DNA of 64,000 nucleotides, from positions 38,096,911-38,160,910 of the forward strand of contig NC_052046.1 of assembly GCF_015832195.1 (NCBI RefSeq), in the 5' to 3' direction. The position numbers were made by a program, and so were the translations under genes. Below the pieces are notes generated by a model, which saw nothing but the letters and a program-made list of their open reading frames with translations, ran no database searches and was not told where the DNA came from. Positions 11,286-22,081 of the stretch are shown one piece after another (the stretch's first letter is position 1; every line of letters begins with the position of its first letter). This DNA is from Motacilla alba alba (taxonomy: Eukaryota > Chordata > Aves > Passeriformes > Motacillidae).

Positions 11286-11791
11286 TGTGTTGTTCACACC
11301 CCTTTCCAGAATGTTCTCAGTGTTTTCGATATCCCATTGGTTGTTCTGTTAGAGCCGCCCCCTTTCTCATTCCCCATTGGACAGTTTCCAATCACCCACC
11401 TTTGCTCCTCCTCCTATACCCTCTCCCATTGGATGGCTCATACTGTAACCCCTCCTACCTATGGTTGTTTATATACCCTGGACCCTCCCTCAGTTACTGG
11501 ACTCTTTCTCTTGTGCCCTCCTGTGTGATTGTCTCCCTGCATTTGGATTCTACCTGTTCTTCATCCCTACAATAAACGCATATCCAGGACTGAGTCACCT
11601 CCTTCACCCTGGTGAGCCGATTTTATCCATCTGGGACTGGGCAGAAGGTGGGCTGAGGGAAAGCGCTATAGGGCAAGAGCACGCTCCTCGTCCCTCTGGC
11701 GTCCTGCCAGCACCGGCCCAGAGTTTACCCTCTGCAGCGGTCAGAGAGGGAAGCGGAGCTCCCGCCGCATTTTTAAGCGGTGAAGCGAGAA
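11286..11791 (+). mobile_element. Probable LTR (E) within the provirus A leader
   Basis: This leader segment has all the parts of an LTR on the plus strand: ATTGG boxes at about 11336, 11376 and 11438, TTTATATACC near 11469, AATAAA at 11571-11576, and a downstream U5-like tract. Possible flanking duplications are GTGACA (11280-11285) and GTGACG (11792-11797), one mismatch. The 3' terminus does not end in CA, so ends are tentative. It may instead be a leader region of an ancestral recombinant. An ORF on the plus strand crossing it carries no retroviral motif. Confidence 0.55.
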
Positions 11792-11799
11792 GTGACGAA

Positions 11800-12540
11800 T
11801 CTTTATTATTATTACTATTATTATTATCATTAGTTATGGTTAAAAGTGCCTTAGTTTTTGGAATCTCCATCTTTAGTTAAACTCCTATCTGCTAATTCCC
11901 CTATCCTCAATACAATTTAATATTTAATTCCTCCTTGAACAGACTATTTTATTTCTTTACTTAGTTATTTCTATTTCGTTTTCCACATTACGTTAAAGCC
12001 ACCATATTTACTTTAATTCTTTTTAATATGACATATTTATTTTATTCTTCTATCTCCGCCATTTTTATTACTTTAAATCCGAAATATTTATTTCCTGAAA
12101 TCTACCTTCTTTATTCTGTTTCCCATAATCCAACATATTTATTATATTTCTTTAAAAATTCACCATCTTTATTTCAATTCCCATGTTCCACCATTTTAAT
12201 TTATCACTTTATATCCGTCATCTTTACCTTGTTTCCCACAATCCGCCATATTTATTTTATTTCCTTATAATCTGCCATCTTCATTCCGATTCCCACACTC
12301 CACTATTTTTTATTATTACTTTAAAACCACAACCTTATTCCTTGAAAACCACCATATATATTTCATTTCCCATGCTCTGCCATACTTAATTTCTTTAAAG
12401 TAAGTACTTTTGGTTTTGTTTCTCACACTATTTCTTTAAGATAAGCCATATTTATTTCGGTTCTTTTCCATCTCTATCCTGTTTTATAATTTAACTCCTT
12501 ACCTACTTTTATTGATTAATATTATTTAGGCGATTTCACT
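11800..12540 (+). repeat. G-poor degenerate tandem array, period about 28 bp
   Basis: About 15 degenerate units lie just upstream of gag. CCAT cores or their decayed equivalents fall at about 12002, 12031, 12059, 12082, 12105, 12133, 12163, 12191, 12218, 12246, 12275, 12302, 12328, 12352, 12380 and 12446, so most intervals are 27-30. A typical unit reads CCGCCATATTTATTT. The plus strand has very little G. The CCGCCATNTT core matches the YY1 consensus; ATTTA/TTTATTT also resembles AU-rich RNA elements. Function is unknown. Confidence 0.75.
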
Positions 12541-12599
12541 CCTATAACAGTATTAGTTGAATTTGAAGAAAGTAAATTGGTTCTAAAATATCTGAAAAT

Positions 12600-14427
12600 A
12601 TGGGGCAGTATGCCAGAAAGAATACTATTAAGAAAGGGAAAGGAAAGGAAACTTTTAAGAGGATACCACCTAGCAGCCCATTAGGAAAAATGTTGGATAA
12701 TTGGGATGCTAATGAGGAAATGAAGAACTTGGATAGAATAAAGATGATAAGATATTGCACTGAAATATGGCCCAAAGAGAGTATAGCAGAGGGACCTGTC
12801 TATTGGCCTTGGTATGGAACGGAAGAAAGATGGTTATGTGTAGCCTTAAACAGATATGTTAACACCAGAGTAGAACCTTGTGAACAAGAAATTAAATATG
12901 CTAGATGTTGGATAAAGAAAGAAAAACAGGAAGAGGAAATAAAAGTATATAAAGTTTCTAAAGAACGAGAGAAAGAAGTAAATGAGTTACCAGAGAGGAG
13001 GTGGGATCCACTAGAACACCTTCCTCCTCCACCCCCTCCTGATCCCATAGACTATCTTCCATTGCTTCCTCCTCTGACTCCTCCCACAAACAATCTGCCT
13101 CCTCCTCCTCCAGAATTGTACCCCACCATACCAACACTAGAGGAGGCTGTAAGACAAACTACAACATCAGTTCCCTTAAGAGTGACAAGATCGCCTCAAC
13201 CCTTGGATGCAAGTCATCATGTTACTGATACCCCTTCCTCTGTGTCATCTCCCCTCCCAACAGTATCCAAATCTATGCACTCGAGTTCTCCTTCAGTTTT
13301 ACAAAGTGCCTCTAGTTCTACAAATACCCTAACGCCAGCCACCAGCACTGCTCAAAGCATCCCTACCCCAATTATGGCTCCTAAAACTTTTCAAAATCCT
13401 CCTCTTTATCTCTCCCCCATATTTCAACCCATACCTCAAAATACCTCTTCCCCTGTTTTTTGGTCCCAGAACATTAGAAAATATTCCTTTTTATGTATCC
13501 CATATACCCCAATATCCTAAAAATCAGATACAGGAGGAACATTTAACAATAAGGGGCCAAGGAGAAAAGACAGTTTGCTGCAAAAAAAAAAAAAAGAGGA
13601 AAAGAAATTAAATGAACAAAATGATCATGTAAATGGTCACACTTACAACACCAGGTTCCAGGCAAAGAAAATACAAGAAGATGATCTTGAAAAGACTGAA
13701 AGGTTATTCCTCCTGAGGGAGGTGCCTATGGGGGGGGGGGAGAGGCAGAGGGGGCATTGGATTTGTAAATGCACCATTAACAGCATCTGAAGTTAGGAAT
13801 TTTTACAAGAAGATTAAACCCCTATTAAAAGATCCAATAGGCATCTCACAGCAGCTGGATCAATTCTTAGGACCCAATATCTATATGTGGGAAGAATTAA
13901 ACTCAATCCTAGAAATACTGTTTTCCTCAGAGGAGATACAAATGATTAGAGCAGCAGGGATGAAAATTTGGGAAAGGGAGAATCGAGGTTGTCCTAGGGG
14001 AGAAGACAAAATGCCGTTGAACATGCCTAACTGGGACCCGAATCAGGAGGAAGGGCGGGCAAGTATGAGGCAGTACAGAACTTTAATAATAAGAGGAATA
14101 CGAGAGGCAGTACCCAGAACAAACAATGCAAAATTAGCTTTCGATAGCCACCAAGAACAAGAGGAGTCACCTAGCGCTTGGCTGGAAAGGTTAAAAAGGA
14201 ACTTTCAATTATATTCAAGTGTGGATCTGGACAGTCCAGAAGGACAGGTGCCAGTTAAAATACAATTTGTAACGAAAGCATGGGTTGACATCAGGAGGAA
14301 GTTCGAGAAGTTGGACGATTGGCAGGAAAAAGGAATGAATGAATTATTAAGAGAGGCACAAAAAGTATATTTGAGGAGGGATGAGGAAAAGACAAGGACA
14401 AAGGCAAAAAAATCATGGTGGCAGTAG
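12600..14427 (+). pseudogene. gag: gag of provirus A (matrix, proline-rich, capsid), frameshifted
   Basis: Gag polyprotein that would form the virion core. The start at 12600 is the first ATG after the leader and gives an N-terminal MGQ, the usual myristoylation context. Residues 1-125 look like matrix (for example VYWPWYGTEERWLC). Residues 140-180 are a proline-rich domain with a run of six prolines. That frame stops at 13518. Later parts appear at 13575-13790 and, after a 10-G run at 13731-13740, in a different frame through 14427. There the capsid C-terminal domain carries a major homology-like stretch ESPSAWLERLKRNFQLY (about 14164-14214). A long A run at about 13580-13594 is another indel-prone site. 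It could not make an intact Gag. Confidence 0.88.
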
Positions 14428-14893
14428 CAAGGGAAAGTGGAGGGCTTGGAAGTAACAAACCAACTGGAGAAGGAAAAAAAAAAGGTATATTGGGCCTAGA
14501 GGAAGTGAATTTAGAGGGCCATTAAGTGGAAAAAGTGAACATAATAAAAACAGCAGAACACCGTGGACAGAAGGGAGACCACCTTGGGTGGAGATTATAT
14601 GTTTTTACTGCTGAGAGAAGGGACACACAAAAAATTTCTGTAAAAAGAGAAAGATAGATTAAGCTGTATCACAAAAACAAGACACCCTAGGAAGAAGATT
14701 AAAAGGGGATGATTAGGGGTGTTGGGGGCTCTACGCTCTGAGGGATGAAATAGGTCATCAGAAAGAGCCCCTGGTAAATTTGGAAATTGGCCCTCAGAGC
14801 GAAGAAACCGATTTTTTAGTACGTACTGGAGTGGACTGATCAAGTGTTGCAAAAATTCCTAAAGCATGTAAACTGAGTAACCGGACATGCAAA
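14428..14893 (+). pseudogene. Nucleocapsid and protease remnant of provirus A
   Basis: A single CCHC zinc knuckle is visible at about 14600-14641: Cys-x2-Cys-x4-His-x4-Cys, in which the residue after the second Cys is an in-frame TGA. In the protease the expected catalytic Asp-Thr-Gly reads RTG at about 14820-14830 (FLVRTG), with a TGA shortly after. Both knuckle and protease are therefore inactive. The segment links gag to the reverse transcriptase frame. Confidence 0.75.
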
Positions 14894-16297
14894 GTGAGAG
14901 GTGCTGAAAATAACCCCTTTGAAGTACCTATTATTCAGGATGTAACAATAAAAGGAAGTTTCAGGGAAGGCTGTACCGACTTATTATGTATGCCAGAACT
15001 AGATTCTAATCTTCTAGGCTGGGACTTACAAGTGCAACTAAAAATAGGAGTGGTACCCAAAGGAAGACATATGGTGGCAAAAATGATGGTTTTGAGAGAG
15101 GAAGATGAAAAAGGAATCGATCCACAGGTGTGGGCAGAGGAAGGTGGACATGGATTGTTGGACATTACCCCCATAGAAATTAAAATGAAACCAGACCTTC
15201 GTCCAGTAAGAGTAAAACAATATCCAGTTTTAGTAGAAGGAAAACAGGGACTAACACCAGTAATTAAAAATCTGATAAAGGAAGGGATATTAGAGCCCTG
15301 CATGTCTCCACACAACACCCCTATTTTACCCATTAAGAAACCAGATGGTACATATCGTTTAGTTCAAGATCTATGGGAAATAAATAAGCAGACAGTTACA
15401 TGATATCCAGTAGTTGCCAACCCATATAATTTATTGAGTACAGCACCATCGAGACATGCATGGTTTAATGTTATAGATCTAAAGGATGCTTTTTGGTCGT
15501 GCCCATTGGAAAAAGAAAGTAGAAAATGGTTTGCATTTGAGTGGAAAGATGAGGAGACTAGGAGAAAACAACAACTACAATGGACAAGGTTGCCACAAGG
15601 ATTTACTGAGTCACCAAATTTATTTGGCCAAACACTAGAACAGATAATGAGACAATTTAAACCCGAAGGTAGTTCCCAAGTTCTACAATATGTAGATGAT
15701 TTGTTAATCTCTGGAGAACAAAAGGAGGAGGTACAGAAAACAACAGTTAACTTACTAAACTTCCTGGGGAACAAGGGGTTAAAAGTATAGAAAAGAAAAC
15801 CACAATTTGTTGAATCTAAAATAAAATATTTATGACACATAGTTGGAAGAGGATACAAGAAATTGGACGCTGATCGAATTCAAGGGATACTGTCATTACC
15901 AGCACCTAAAACAAAAACGGATGTGAGAAAATTACTTGGATTGATTGGATATTGCAAATCATGGATAGATGGTCACACAAAATTGGTCAAATTCCTGTAT
16001 AATAAATTGGTCAAGGATGAGCCTATCAGTTGGAATAAAGATGATAACAGAAAACTAGAAGAACTAAAAGAGAAATTGGCAAACGTTCCGGTGCTAACTT
16101 TACCAGACTTAAACAGACTGTTTGAATTGTTTGTGAATGTTGAGGACAGGATAGCTTATGGAGTTATAGTACAAGACTGGTGTGGAGTGCGAAAACTCAT
16201 TGCCTATATTTCACAACTACTCGATCCAGTTGTCAGAGGCTGGCCTATCTGTCTCCAAGCGGTAGCTGCAACTGTAGTTCTTGTTGAAGAAGGCTAG
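14894..16297 (+). pseudogene. pol: Reverse transcriptase of provirus A
   Basis: It would copy genomic RNA into DNA. One frame carries the protease tail, fingers (IKKPDGTYRLVQDL at about 15340), palm (FNVIDLKDAFWSCPL near 15470-15510), LPQGFTESP near 15590-15615 and the catalytic YVDD at 15689-15700, intact. The connection region follows to 16297 (LPAPKTKTDVRKLLGLIGYC near 15897). The frame is cut by TGA at 15401, TAG at 15788 and another TGA near 15833. Domain order and the YVDD box match gammaretrovirus-like pol. Confidence 0.92.
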
Positions 16298-16569
16298 GTA
16301 ACAAGATCAAAGTATATACACACCATGATTTGAAAAGTATATTAAGCAAAACAGCATGCCAGTGGATCTCAGATAGTAGGCTTTTAAAGTAGGAACTAAT
16401 TTTAAACAACAGTGAAAATATAGAACTGTCTAGAACAAGAATACAAAACACAGCTTTTATACGGGGAACCAAAAGATGAACTAGAACATCACTGCCTAGA
16501 AACTATAGATTTGCAAATAAAAGTCAGAGAAGACTTACTAGAACAACCTTTACCAGAAAGAAGGTGATG

Positions 16570-17200
16570 TACTTTTTATAGACGGTTCATCTCGAGTGAT
16601 TGATGGGAAATGATCATCAGGGTATGCTATAGTAGACGGTCATACAATGAAGTTGTAGAAAAATGGAAGCTTGCCGTAAATTGGTCTGCACAGTGTTGTG
16701 AGATCTATGCATTATTAGAAGGACTAAAATGGCTTGATAAGAAGAGTGGTACTATCTATATAGACTCTAAATATGCTTATGGGGTAGTACACACTTTTGG
16801 GAAAATCTGGGCAGAAAGAGGATTTGTTAATTCAGTAGGAAAAACCTTGATTCATGAAGCCCTTATAAGAGCAGTGCTAGAAGCTTTAACAGGACCCAAG
16901 GAAATTGCCATCGTACATATAAAAGGACATCAAAAAGGTGTTACTAAAGAAATAGAAGAAAATAATTTGGCTGACATTACTGCAAAAAGAGCAGCTTTGG
17001 AAGACTCAGAAAAGATCTTTAAGTTAAATGAAATAGGAGATGGGAATGAGGAAGGTAAAGAAAAGGAGGAGATTCCTATATTTGATGAAAAAGAGCAGGA
17101 GGAGCTACAAAGACATGGTGCGACCCAAAATGAAAAAGGAAAATGGGAGATGTCAGATGGTAGGCAAGTACTAAATAAGGCATTAACTAGAAAATATTAG
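16570..17200 (+). pseudogene. pol: RNase H and start of integrase, provirus A
   Basis: RNase H would remove the RNA strand of the RNA-DNA hybrid. The acidic residues are recognisable in order: FIDGS (about 16577-16591), CEIYALL (about 16699-16719), YIDSKYA (about 16757-16777) and NNLADITA (about 16962-16985). A stop near 16612 and a frame change around 16610-16650 break the N-terminal part. The linker before integrase is acidic and lysine-rich, with KGKWEMSDGRQVLNKAL at about 17134-17184. Confidence 0.88.
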
Positions 17201-18131
17201 GGGACCTACATGCCTCAACTCATTGGTGAACCCAAACCTTGCATGACCATTTTATGAGAACTTATGTATGTATTGGGATATGGGAAATTGCAAAAATAAT
17301 AACTAGAGATTGCATGATATGCCAAAGAACAAATAGAAAAGTAATGAGAAGACCGCCTCAAGGAGGAAGAGAGTTATCAAAAAGCCCGTTCCAATGTATA
17401 CAAATAGATTCTACGGAACTACCACAAGTGCAGAGATATAAGTATTTACTGGTAATAATAGATCATTTGACCCATTGGGTAGAGGCATACCCAACAACGA
17501 GAGCGACTGCAGAGATTGTAAGCAAGTTCTATCAGAAAAAATCATACCCAGATACAGAATAATAAATACCATCTATTCGGATAGAGGTCCCCATTTTGCA
17601 GCTAAAATAATACAACAGCTAGTAAATGCCTTAAACATCACCTGAAAATTTCACATGCCCTGGAGACCCCAAAGCTCTGGAAGGGTGGAAAGAATGAATC
17701 AAACCCTTAAGATTACTCTTGCAAAATTAACAGAAGAAACAAAAATGAATTGGCTGAAATGTCTCCCTCTGGCACTACTGAGAATAAGAACTGGACCAAG
17801 AGCAGACACAGGAGTTTCACCATATGAGATGATGTTTGGCTTACTGTTTTTAACAACTTTGGGAAATGCAAGAACATATGAAGAAGGAGAATTGGTTGTG
17901 AGAAGATATATAAAGATCATAACCAGCACTTTAGAAGAATTAAGAATTAAGGGATACCTTCCTCAAACTACTCCTATTGATTTCAAAATCAATAAATTCC
18001 AGCCTGGTGACTGGGTATTAATCAAAGCTTGGAAAGAACAACCATTAATCCCAAAATGGGAAGGTCCATTTCAAGTTTTATTAACCACAGAGACTGCCTA
18101 CGAACATAAGAACAAGGATGGACACGTGTAA
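17201..18131 (+). pseudogene. pol: Integrase of provirus A
   Basis: Integrase inserts viral DNA into the host genome. The zinc-binding HHCC domain is recognisable (HASTHWG near 17210, CMICQ near 17315-17329). Catalytic residues are Asp at 17407-17409 (QIDSTE), Asp at 17580-17582 (SDRGPHF) and Glu at 17688-17690 (SGRVERMNQ). The last two are in one frame with 35 residues between them, the classic D-x35-E spacing; the first is in a different frame, so a frameshift near 17540-17570 separates them. A TGA at 17642 also interrupts. The C-terminal GPF-type motif (WEGPFQVLL) is at about 18057-18085. Confidence 0.9.
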
Positions 18132-18587
18132 CCCAAGTGAAAGGGCCGATTTCTGCACCTAAGGAACAATCTCCAACTTCAGCTAAATCAAAGAAGACAT
18201 CAGACACACCACAGAAAGACACATAAGTTATGAGTTGTGGAATTGTTATGTAAATGTTTAAGTGAAAGCTGTTAATATTATTCTTAATGAAATTAATATC
18301 TAGAGGAAGAAAAATGTACATTGTAGAAATATATGTTAATCTCTGGTATCTCTTGTTACAGATCTGACGATCCAAGAAAAATATAGAGCATTCTCCCACG
18401 CATCTAACAATCTGGCCCTAAAAAGACAGAAGAAATGAGTTGATACAAAAGGGAAAGTAAACTCCTGCAACAGTAACTGGTAAGAATATCAAGTTGTTAA
18501 ATAAGGGAGAGAAGAAAAAGGGGGGGCAAGACCGGATCAGATTATACTCTTGCCACAAAGATCACTGATCCTCCGCAGAGGGGAGAC
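18132..18587 (+). other. pol-env junction region of provirus A
   Basis: AT-rich non-coding stretch between integrase and env. A splice acceptor for env mRNA is expected here; TCTTGTTACAG at about 18351-18361 is a candidate. The matching region of A' has TTTTTCATTGCAG near 26262-26274, which supports a conserved acceptor. Confidence 0.45.
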
Positions 18588-21114
18588 ATGATTGGGAGAG
18601 TGGCCTGTACTGGACCCCTATTCATATGTATTCTCCTGCTTATGACTGTCGATAAAGGAGGGACAATACTGTGTGAAAAGTGTTATTACCCTTTATATGC
18701 AGGAGACTCTCGGACTGCCATCCTCAGAACACACACTAACCACAGTCCTACTTGTATCAACTTTTTGTCAGTAACAATCTGCATGGAGGACGACAAAACA
18801 TTGGCTATTCGAAAATATAGGGAATTTTAAACAAAAATTGTTGGGGGAATGCCCTATGAAGAAGAAATGGATCTGTTCTGAAAGAAATCCTACTGAAGAA
18901 AAAGTAAAACATGGGGCTTATGAACCAGATTTAATAAAAGAAAAAGAAATAAAGGGGGTGATTAAAAAGGGACCAGAAATCCAAACCCTGGGAGGGAAAA
19001 ACCTGTTCCTTGATCTAGCAGAGAAAATAAGCCATGACTTTAACATTTCTAATTGCTGGATTTGCGGGGACACTCGTATGGCTGAAATCTGACCATGGGA
19101 AGGGATTCCTATGAGTCCACAGAATATACTCAGGATTTGGGATAAAGAAGGATCTGAATGAAACAACAGATCTGAAGAGGAAGTATGGAACCTGAGATCT
19201 GAGATGATCGGAGAGGAATGCCTTTGGAGAAAAAGTTGGGAGTACACCATGTATTTGGGTGAGAATCATTGCAAGAATTATTTAGTCTTGAATAACACTC
19301 ATCAATGGTGGATCCCTAGGCGTCCACATTTATATTGGTCAAGGGCCAAACGATCCCAGTGCTCCAATATGGAAAGAGAAAAATTGTACAAGTGTCCTAC
19401 AAGACAGCCCAGTCCATTCTGGGATGCACCCCAAATTGCAAAATTTTGGAATAAAACCAACTAAAAATTGGAAATACAACCCCAATTTTGGAGAGCCCCA
19501 AAAAGTTTGTATTGGCTATGTGGAAAAATGGCATATGTAGTTGTGCCAAGAGGATGGGCTGGGAGTTGTACCCTAGGTATAATAAGACCATCTTTCTTCC
19601 TCCTCCCCAGGATAGAAGGGTACCATCTGGGAGTGCCACTTTATGATGAGTTAGTTCAAAGAAAGGGAGACATATCAGTAGGGGGCACTCAGCAATGGGG
19701 AAAAGAGAAATGGCCACCAGAATGTATTATTGCTGCTTATGGTCCAGCCACCTGGGCCCAAGATGGATCATGGGGATACAGAGCACCAATTTATATGCTA
19801 AACAGAATCATTAGACTACAAGCCCTATTGGAGATTATTTCCAACCAATCTATGTTAACAATAGATCTCCTTAATGCCCAATCACGACAAATGAGAACTA
19901 TGATTTACCAAAACCGGCTAGCCTTGGACTATCTCCTAGCTGAAGATAGGAGATGCAGCAAATTTAATTCATCAGAATGCTGCATAGAAATAGATTACTG
20001 TTGTGGTGTGCTTCTAAATTTAATTAGCATTGTCTGGCCCCATCCCTTTTACTTAAGACCCAATGGCTCAGTCCTGGTTTCCCCCCTCTCCAGTTGGTCT
20101 CTTCCCTAGGCACAAGAGTTGCCAAGTTCTTGTCTCCTCCCCTGTTTCCTGGGAGATATGTTGGGTTGTTACATTATTCCCTCCCCCTGAGACCTATCCT
20201 TCACCTGAAGCCCCTCCCCTTCTTCCAGAAAATTCTCCCTTCCCTGATGGGTGGTTGGACAAGGAATCAGAGCCCCTCCCCGTTACACCTATCATTGGTT
20301 AATTGATCTTTCTGTTCATAACAAGTTCCCTCCCTGGTCTATCCTCAATGGTTATTGTATTGTATCCATGTGTGTGTTCCACCCCCTTTATATACCAATG
20401 TATCTTGATTCTCGTGGTTTTCCCTCGGCGGACTCCCCTGGAGATAATAAAGCTCTGGATTTCGTCCCCTTGAGAAGACCCTCTTTTCTTTCTACACTTC
20501 GTCTCCTTTGCCGCCCACCGCTGCCTCCAGTTGAAGGCGCTCCCCGGACGTCCTGGACGCATCTGGGTAGTGCCCCCCCGCTGCTAGCTGCTGTGCCTCC
20601 AGCTAGCCAGTGTGACCTCCTCCCCAGCCTAGGGGAGTAGAGGATTTGGGACAGCAGCGCAGCAGATGACCACAGCGAAGTGATCACAAATATAACAGCC
20701 AACATCAGGAAGTTAGCCCATGTCCCTGTTCAAAGATAGACCCCTTTATTACAAACCAACTGGGGAAATTGGTGGGATAATCTCCTGAAGGGCGATTGGT
20801 GGAAGAAAGGATTAATCATTTTTGCTGGTGCACTAATAAGTATTATTTTTCTTCCCTGTATGATCCCATGCCTCATCCGGGTTGTTACGAGAACTGTAAT
20901 CAACTCTCTCGAGCTCAGCCTTAGAACTGGAGGAAAGGATGAAAATGCAAAAGACATTTTATTGCTACAAGAACAAGAAGTTGAGACAAAGCCAGAGACA
21001 GCGACTGCTGAATCAGCCATAGAAACATACAAGAGATACCAAGGATTGAGACAATTATATATGATTGAAGTAGAAACTGTGGAAAGACTGTCTAAAAGAC
21101 TGTTTGAACACTAA
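18588..21114 (+). pseudogene. env: env of provirus A, interrupted by a solo LTR
   Basis: Surface/transmembrane glycoprotein gene. The start at 18588 gives a hydrophobic signal-like segment (PLFICILLLM). The surface part carries CWIC (about 19052-19063), the CXXC motif typical of gamma-type SU. In [15 protein letters not shown] and YQNRLALDYLL precede a cysteine motif at about 19954-19983, in which seven residues separate the first Cys from the CC pair, one more than the familiar CX6CC. The gene is then cut by the LTR at 19999-20664. The rest of TM resumes at 20671, with the membrane span near 20815-20890 and a tail ending at 21112. Stops and frame changes near 18828, 19090, 19159 and 19462 also disable it. 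Confidence 0.9.
19999..20664 (+). mobile_element. Solo LTR (F) inside env of provirus A
   Basis: It begins TGTTGTGGTGTGC and ends CAGCGCAGCA, 666 bp. Target duplications are GATTAC (19993-19998) and GATGAC (20665-20670), one mismatch. A TATATA box lies near 20389 and AATAAA at 20446-20451. It is a family member of LTR G at 22373-22994 (same termini, shared U5 text such as GCTGCTAGCTG). Sense orientation relative to the provirus means its polyadenylation signal would also truncate env transcripts. Confidence 0.9.
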
Positions 21115-21157
21115 AGACTGAATGTGTTGATGGGGGCTAAAGGCCAATCAAAGTTTT

Positions 21158-21168
21158 AGAGGGGGGAG
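21158..21168 (+). promoter_or_regulatory. Polypurine tract of provirus A
   Basis: AGAGGGGGGAG ends two bases before the 3' LTR begins. It is the expected primer site for plus-strand DNA synthesis. Confidence 0.85.
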
Positions 21169-21169
21169 T

Positions 21170-21651
21170 TGTTATGAATTTGGTTCAATCGGTTTTGGGA
21201 AAAATAGGGAGTTGTTTGTTGTAAGTGTGGAGGGCGTCCAGGATTTGGTGGAGGCAATGGACAGATGAGGCGAAGGGTGATTGGACCAAGACACCAACCA
21301 ATCATTTGATGCCCTGAAGAAATGATTGGCCCAGAATGAGTATCGCTAAGGGCCAATCATAGCGCCGAGATTCCACCAATCAGTGCGCAGATCCAAATCC
21401 CACCAATCCTGGACCTAAAGGGTGTTATAAAAAGGGGAGTTTTCAGTTGGGCGGGGTTCTTTCTGTTCCGTGGGCAGTGGGATCAGTTCGCGGGAGACAG
21501 AACCCAGCATGTTCGTAACACGTTGATATCTTTGAGTTGTTGTGAGGAGGTTCAAGCTTCTCTTGGACCCTCCATTCCTTATGGCTTATTTTTAAATAAA
21601 TGAGAGCCTTTTTCATTTATCTTCGAAATCTGGCCTCATTCATTCATTACA
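21170..21651 (+). repeat. 3' LTR of provirus A
   Basis: 482 bp, same termini as the 5' LTR (TGTTATGAATTTGG to CATTCATTACA), AATAAA at 21595-21600. The 4-bp duplication ATAC follows at 21652-21655. Differences from the 5' copy concentrate near 21480-21535. Confidence 0.93.
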
Positions 21652-22081
21652 ATACTGGTCTTCCCTCTCTACTTTACAGACTAGCATAGAAGTAGAGAAC
21701 AAAAATTTTATCAAAGACAAATAATTTTATGAAGACAAGCATCCATTGAGTAAATAATTATTATCTGGTTTATGTTGCGGTGCATTTTTATGTTTAATAG
21801 ACTGTTCTGTATCCCCCTGTTTCCCAGAGTTGGTAGTTTATCCCTGAAGTTGTAGCCTCTCCCCTGAGTTGTCAATCTGGTCCTAACCCCTCGTCTTGTT
21901 CCTGAACATTCCTGGTTCTTCATTCCCTCTGTTGTCAATCCTCCCCTGTATCTACGTCTTATTCCAGCAAGTTCCTTGCCAATCTCTCTTTGTATCCCCC
22001 TGGCTTGGGCCTCCCCTTTAGAAATCCCCTATTCCTTCATGACCGTTGGACCATGTGACCCATTCTCCTCCCCTCATCTCC

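Larger units (their letters stand above)
9358..21651 (+). mobile_element. Full-length gammaretrovirus-like provirus A
   Basis: A complete proviral structure: 5' LTR, primer site, leader, gag, pro-pol, env, polypurine tract, 3' LTR. The 4-bp duplication ATAC flanks it (9354-9357 and 21652-21655), as expected for gammaretrovirus-type integration. The primer site resembles tRNA-Pro, the capsid major homology region resembles the gamma type, integrase has a GPF motif, and env has CWIC and a CC-ending TM motif. At 12.3 kb it exceeds the usual 8-9 kb because of a long leader, a probable LTR in the leader and a solo LTR in env. All genes are broken. LTR divergence of roughly 4 percent by eye indicates an old insertion. 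Confidence 0.93.

Noticed and set aside
11800..12540. The 28-bp array as a CRISPR-like or satellite array
   Set aside because: Units are degenerate throughout with no unique spacers, and the block is confined to a retroviral leader; a plain satellite remains possible but does not explain the preserved CCAT core.
12600..13520. The 306-residue frame as an intact, possibly domesticated Gag-like gene
   Set aside because: It is the 5' part of a broken provirus gag. The end runs out of frame and capsid continues elsewhere, so there is no sign of preserved function.
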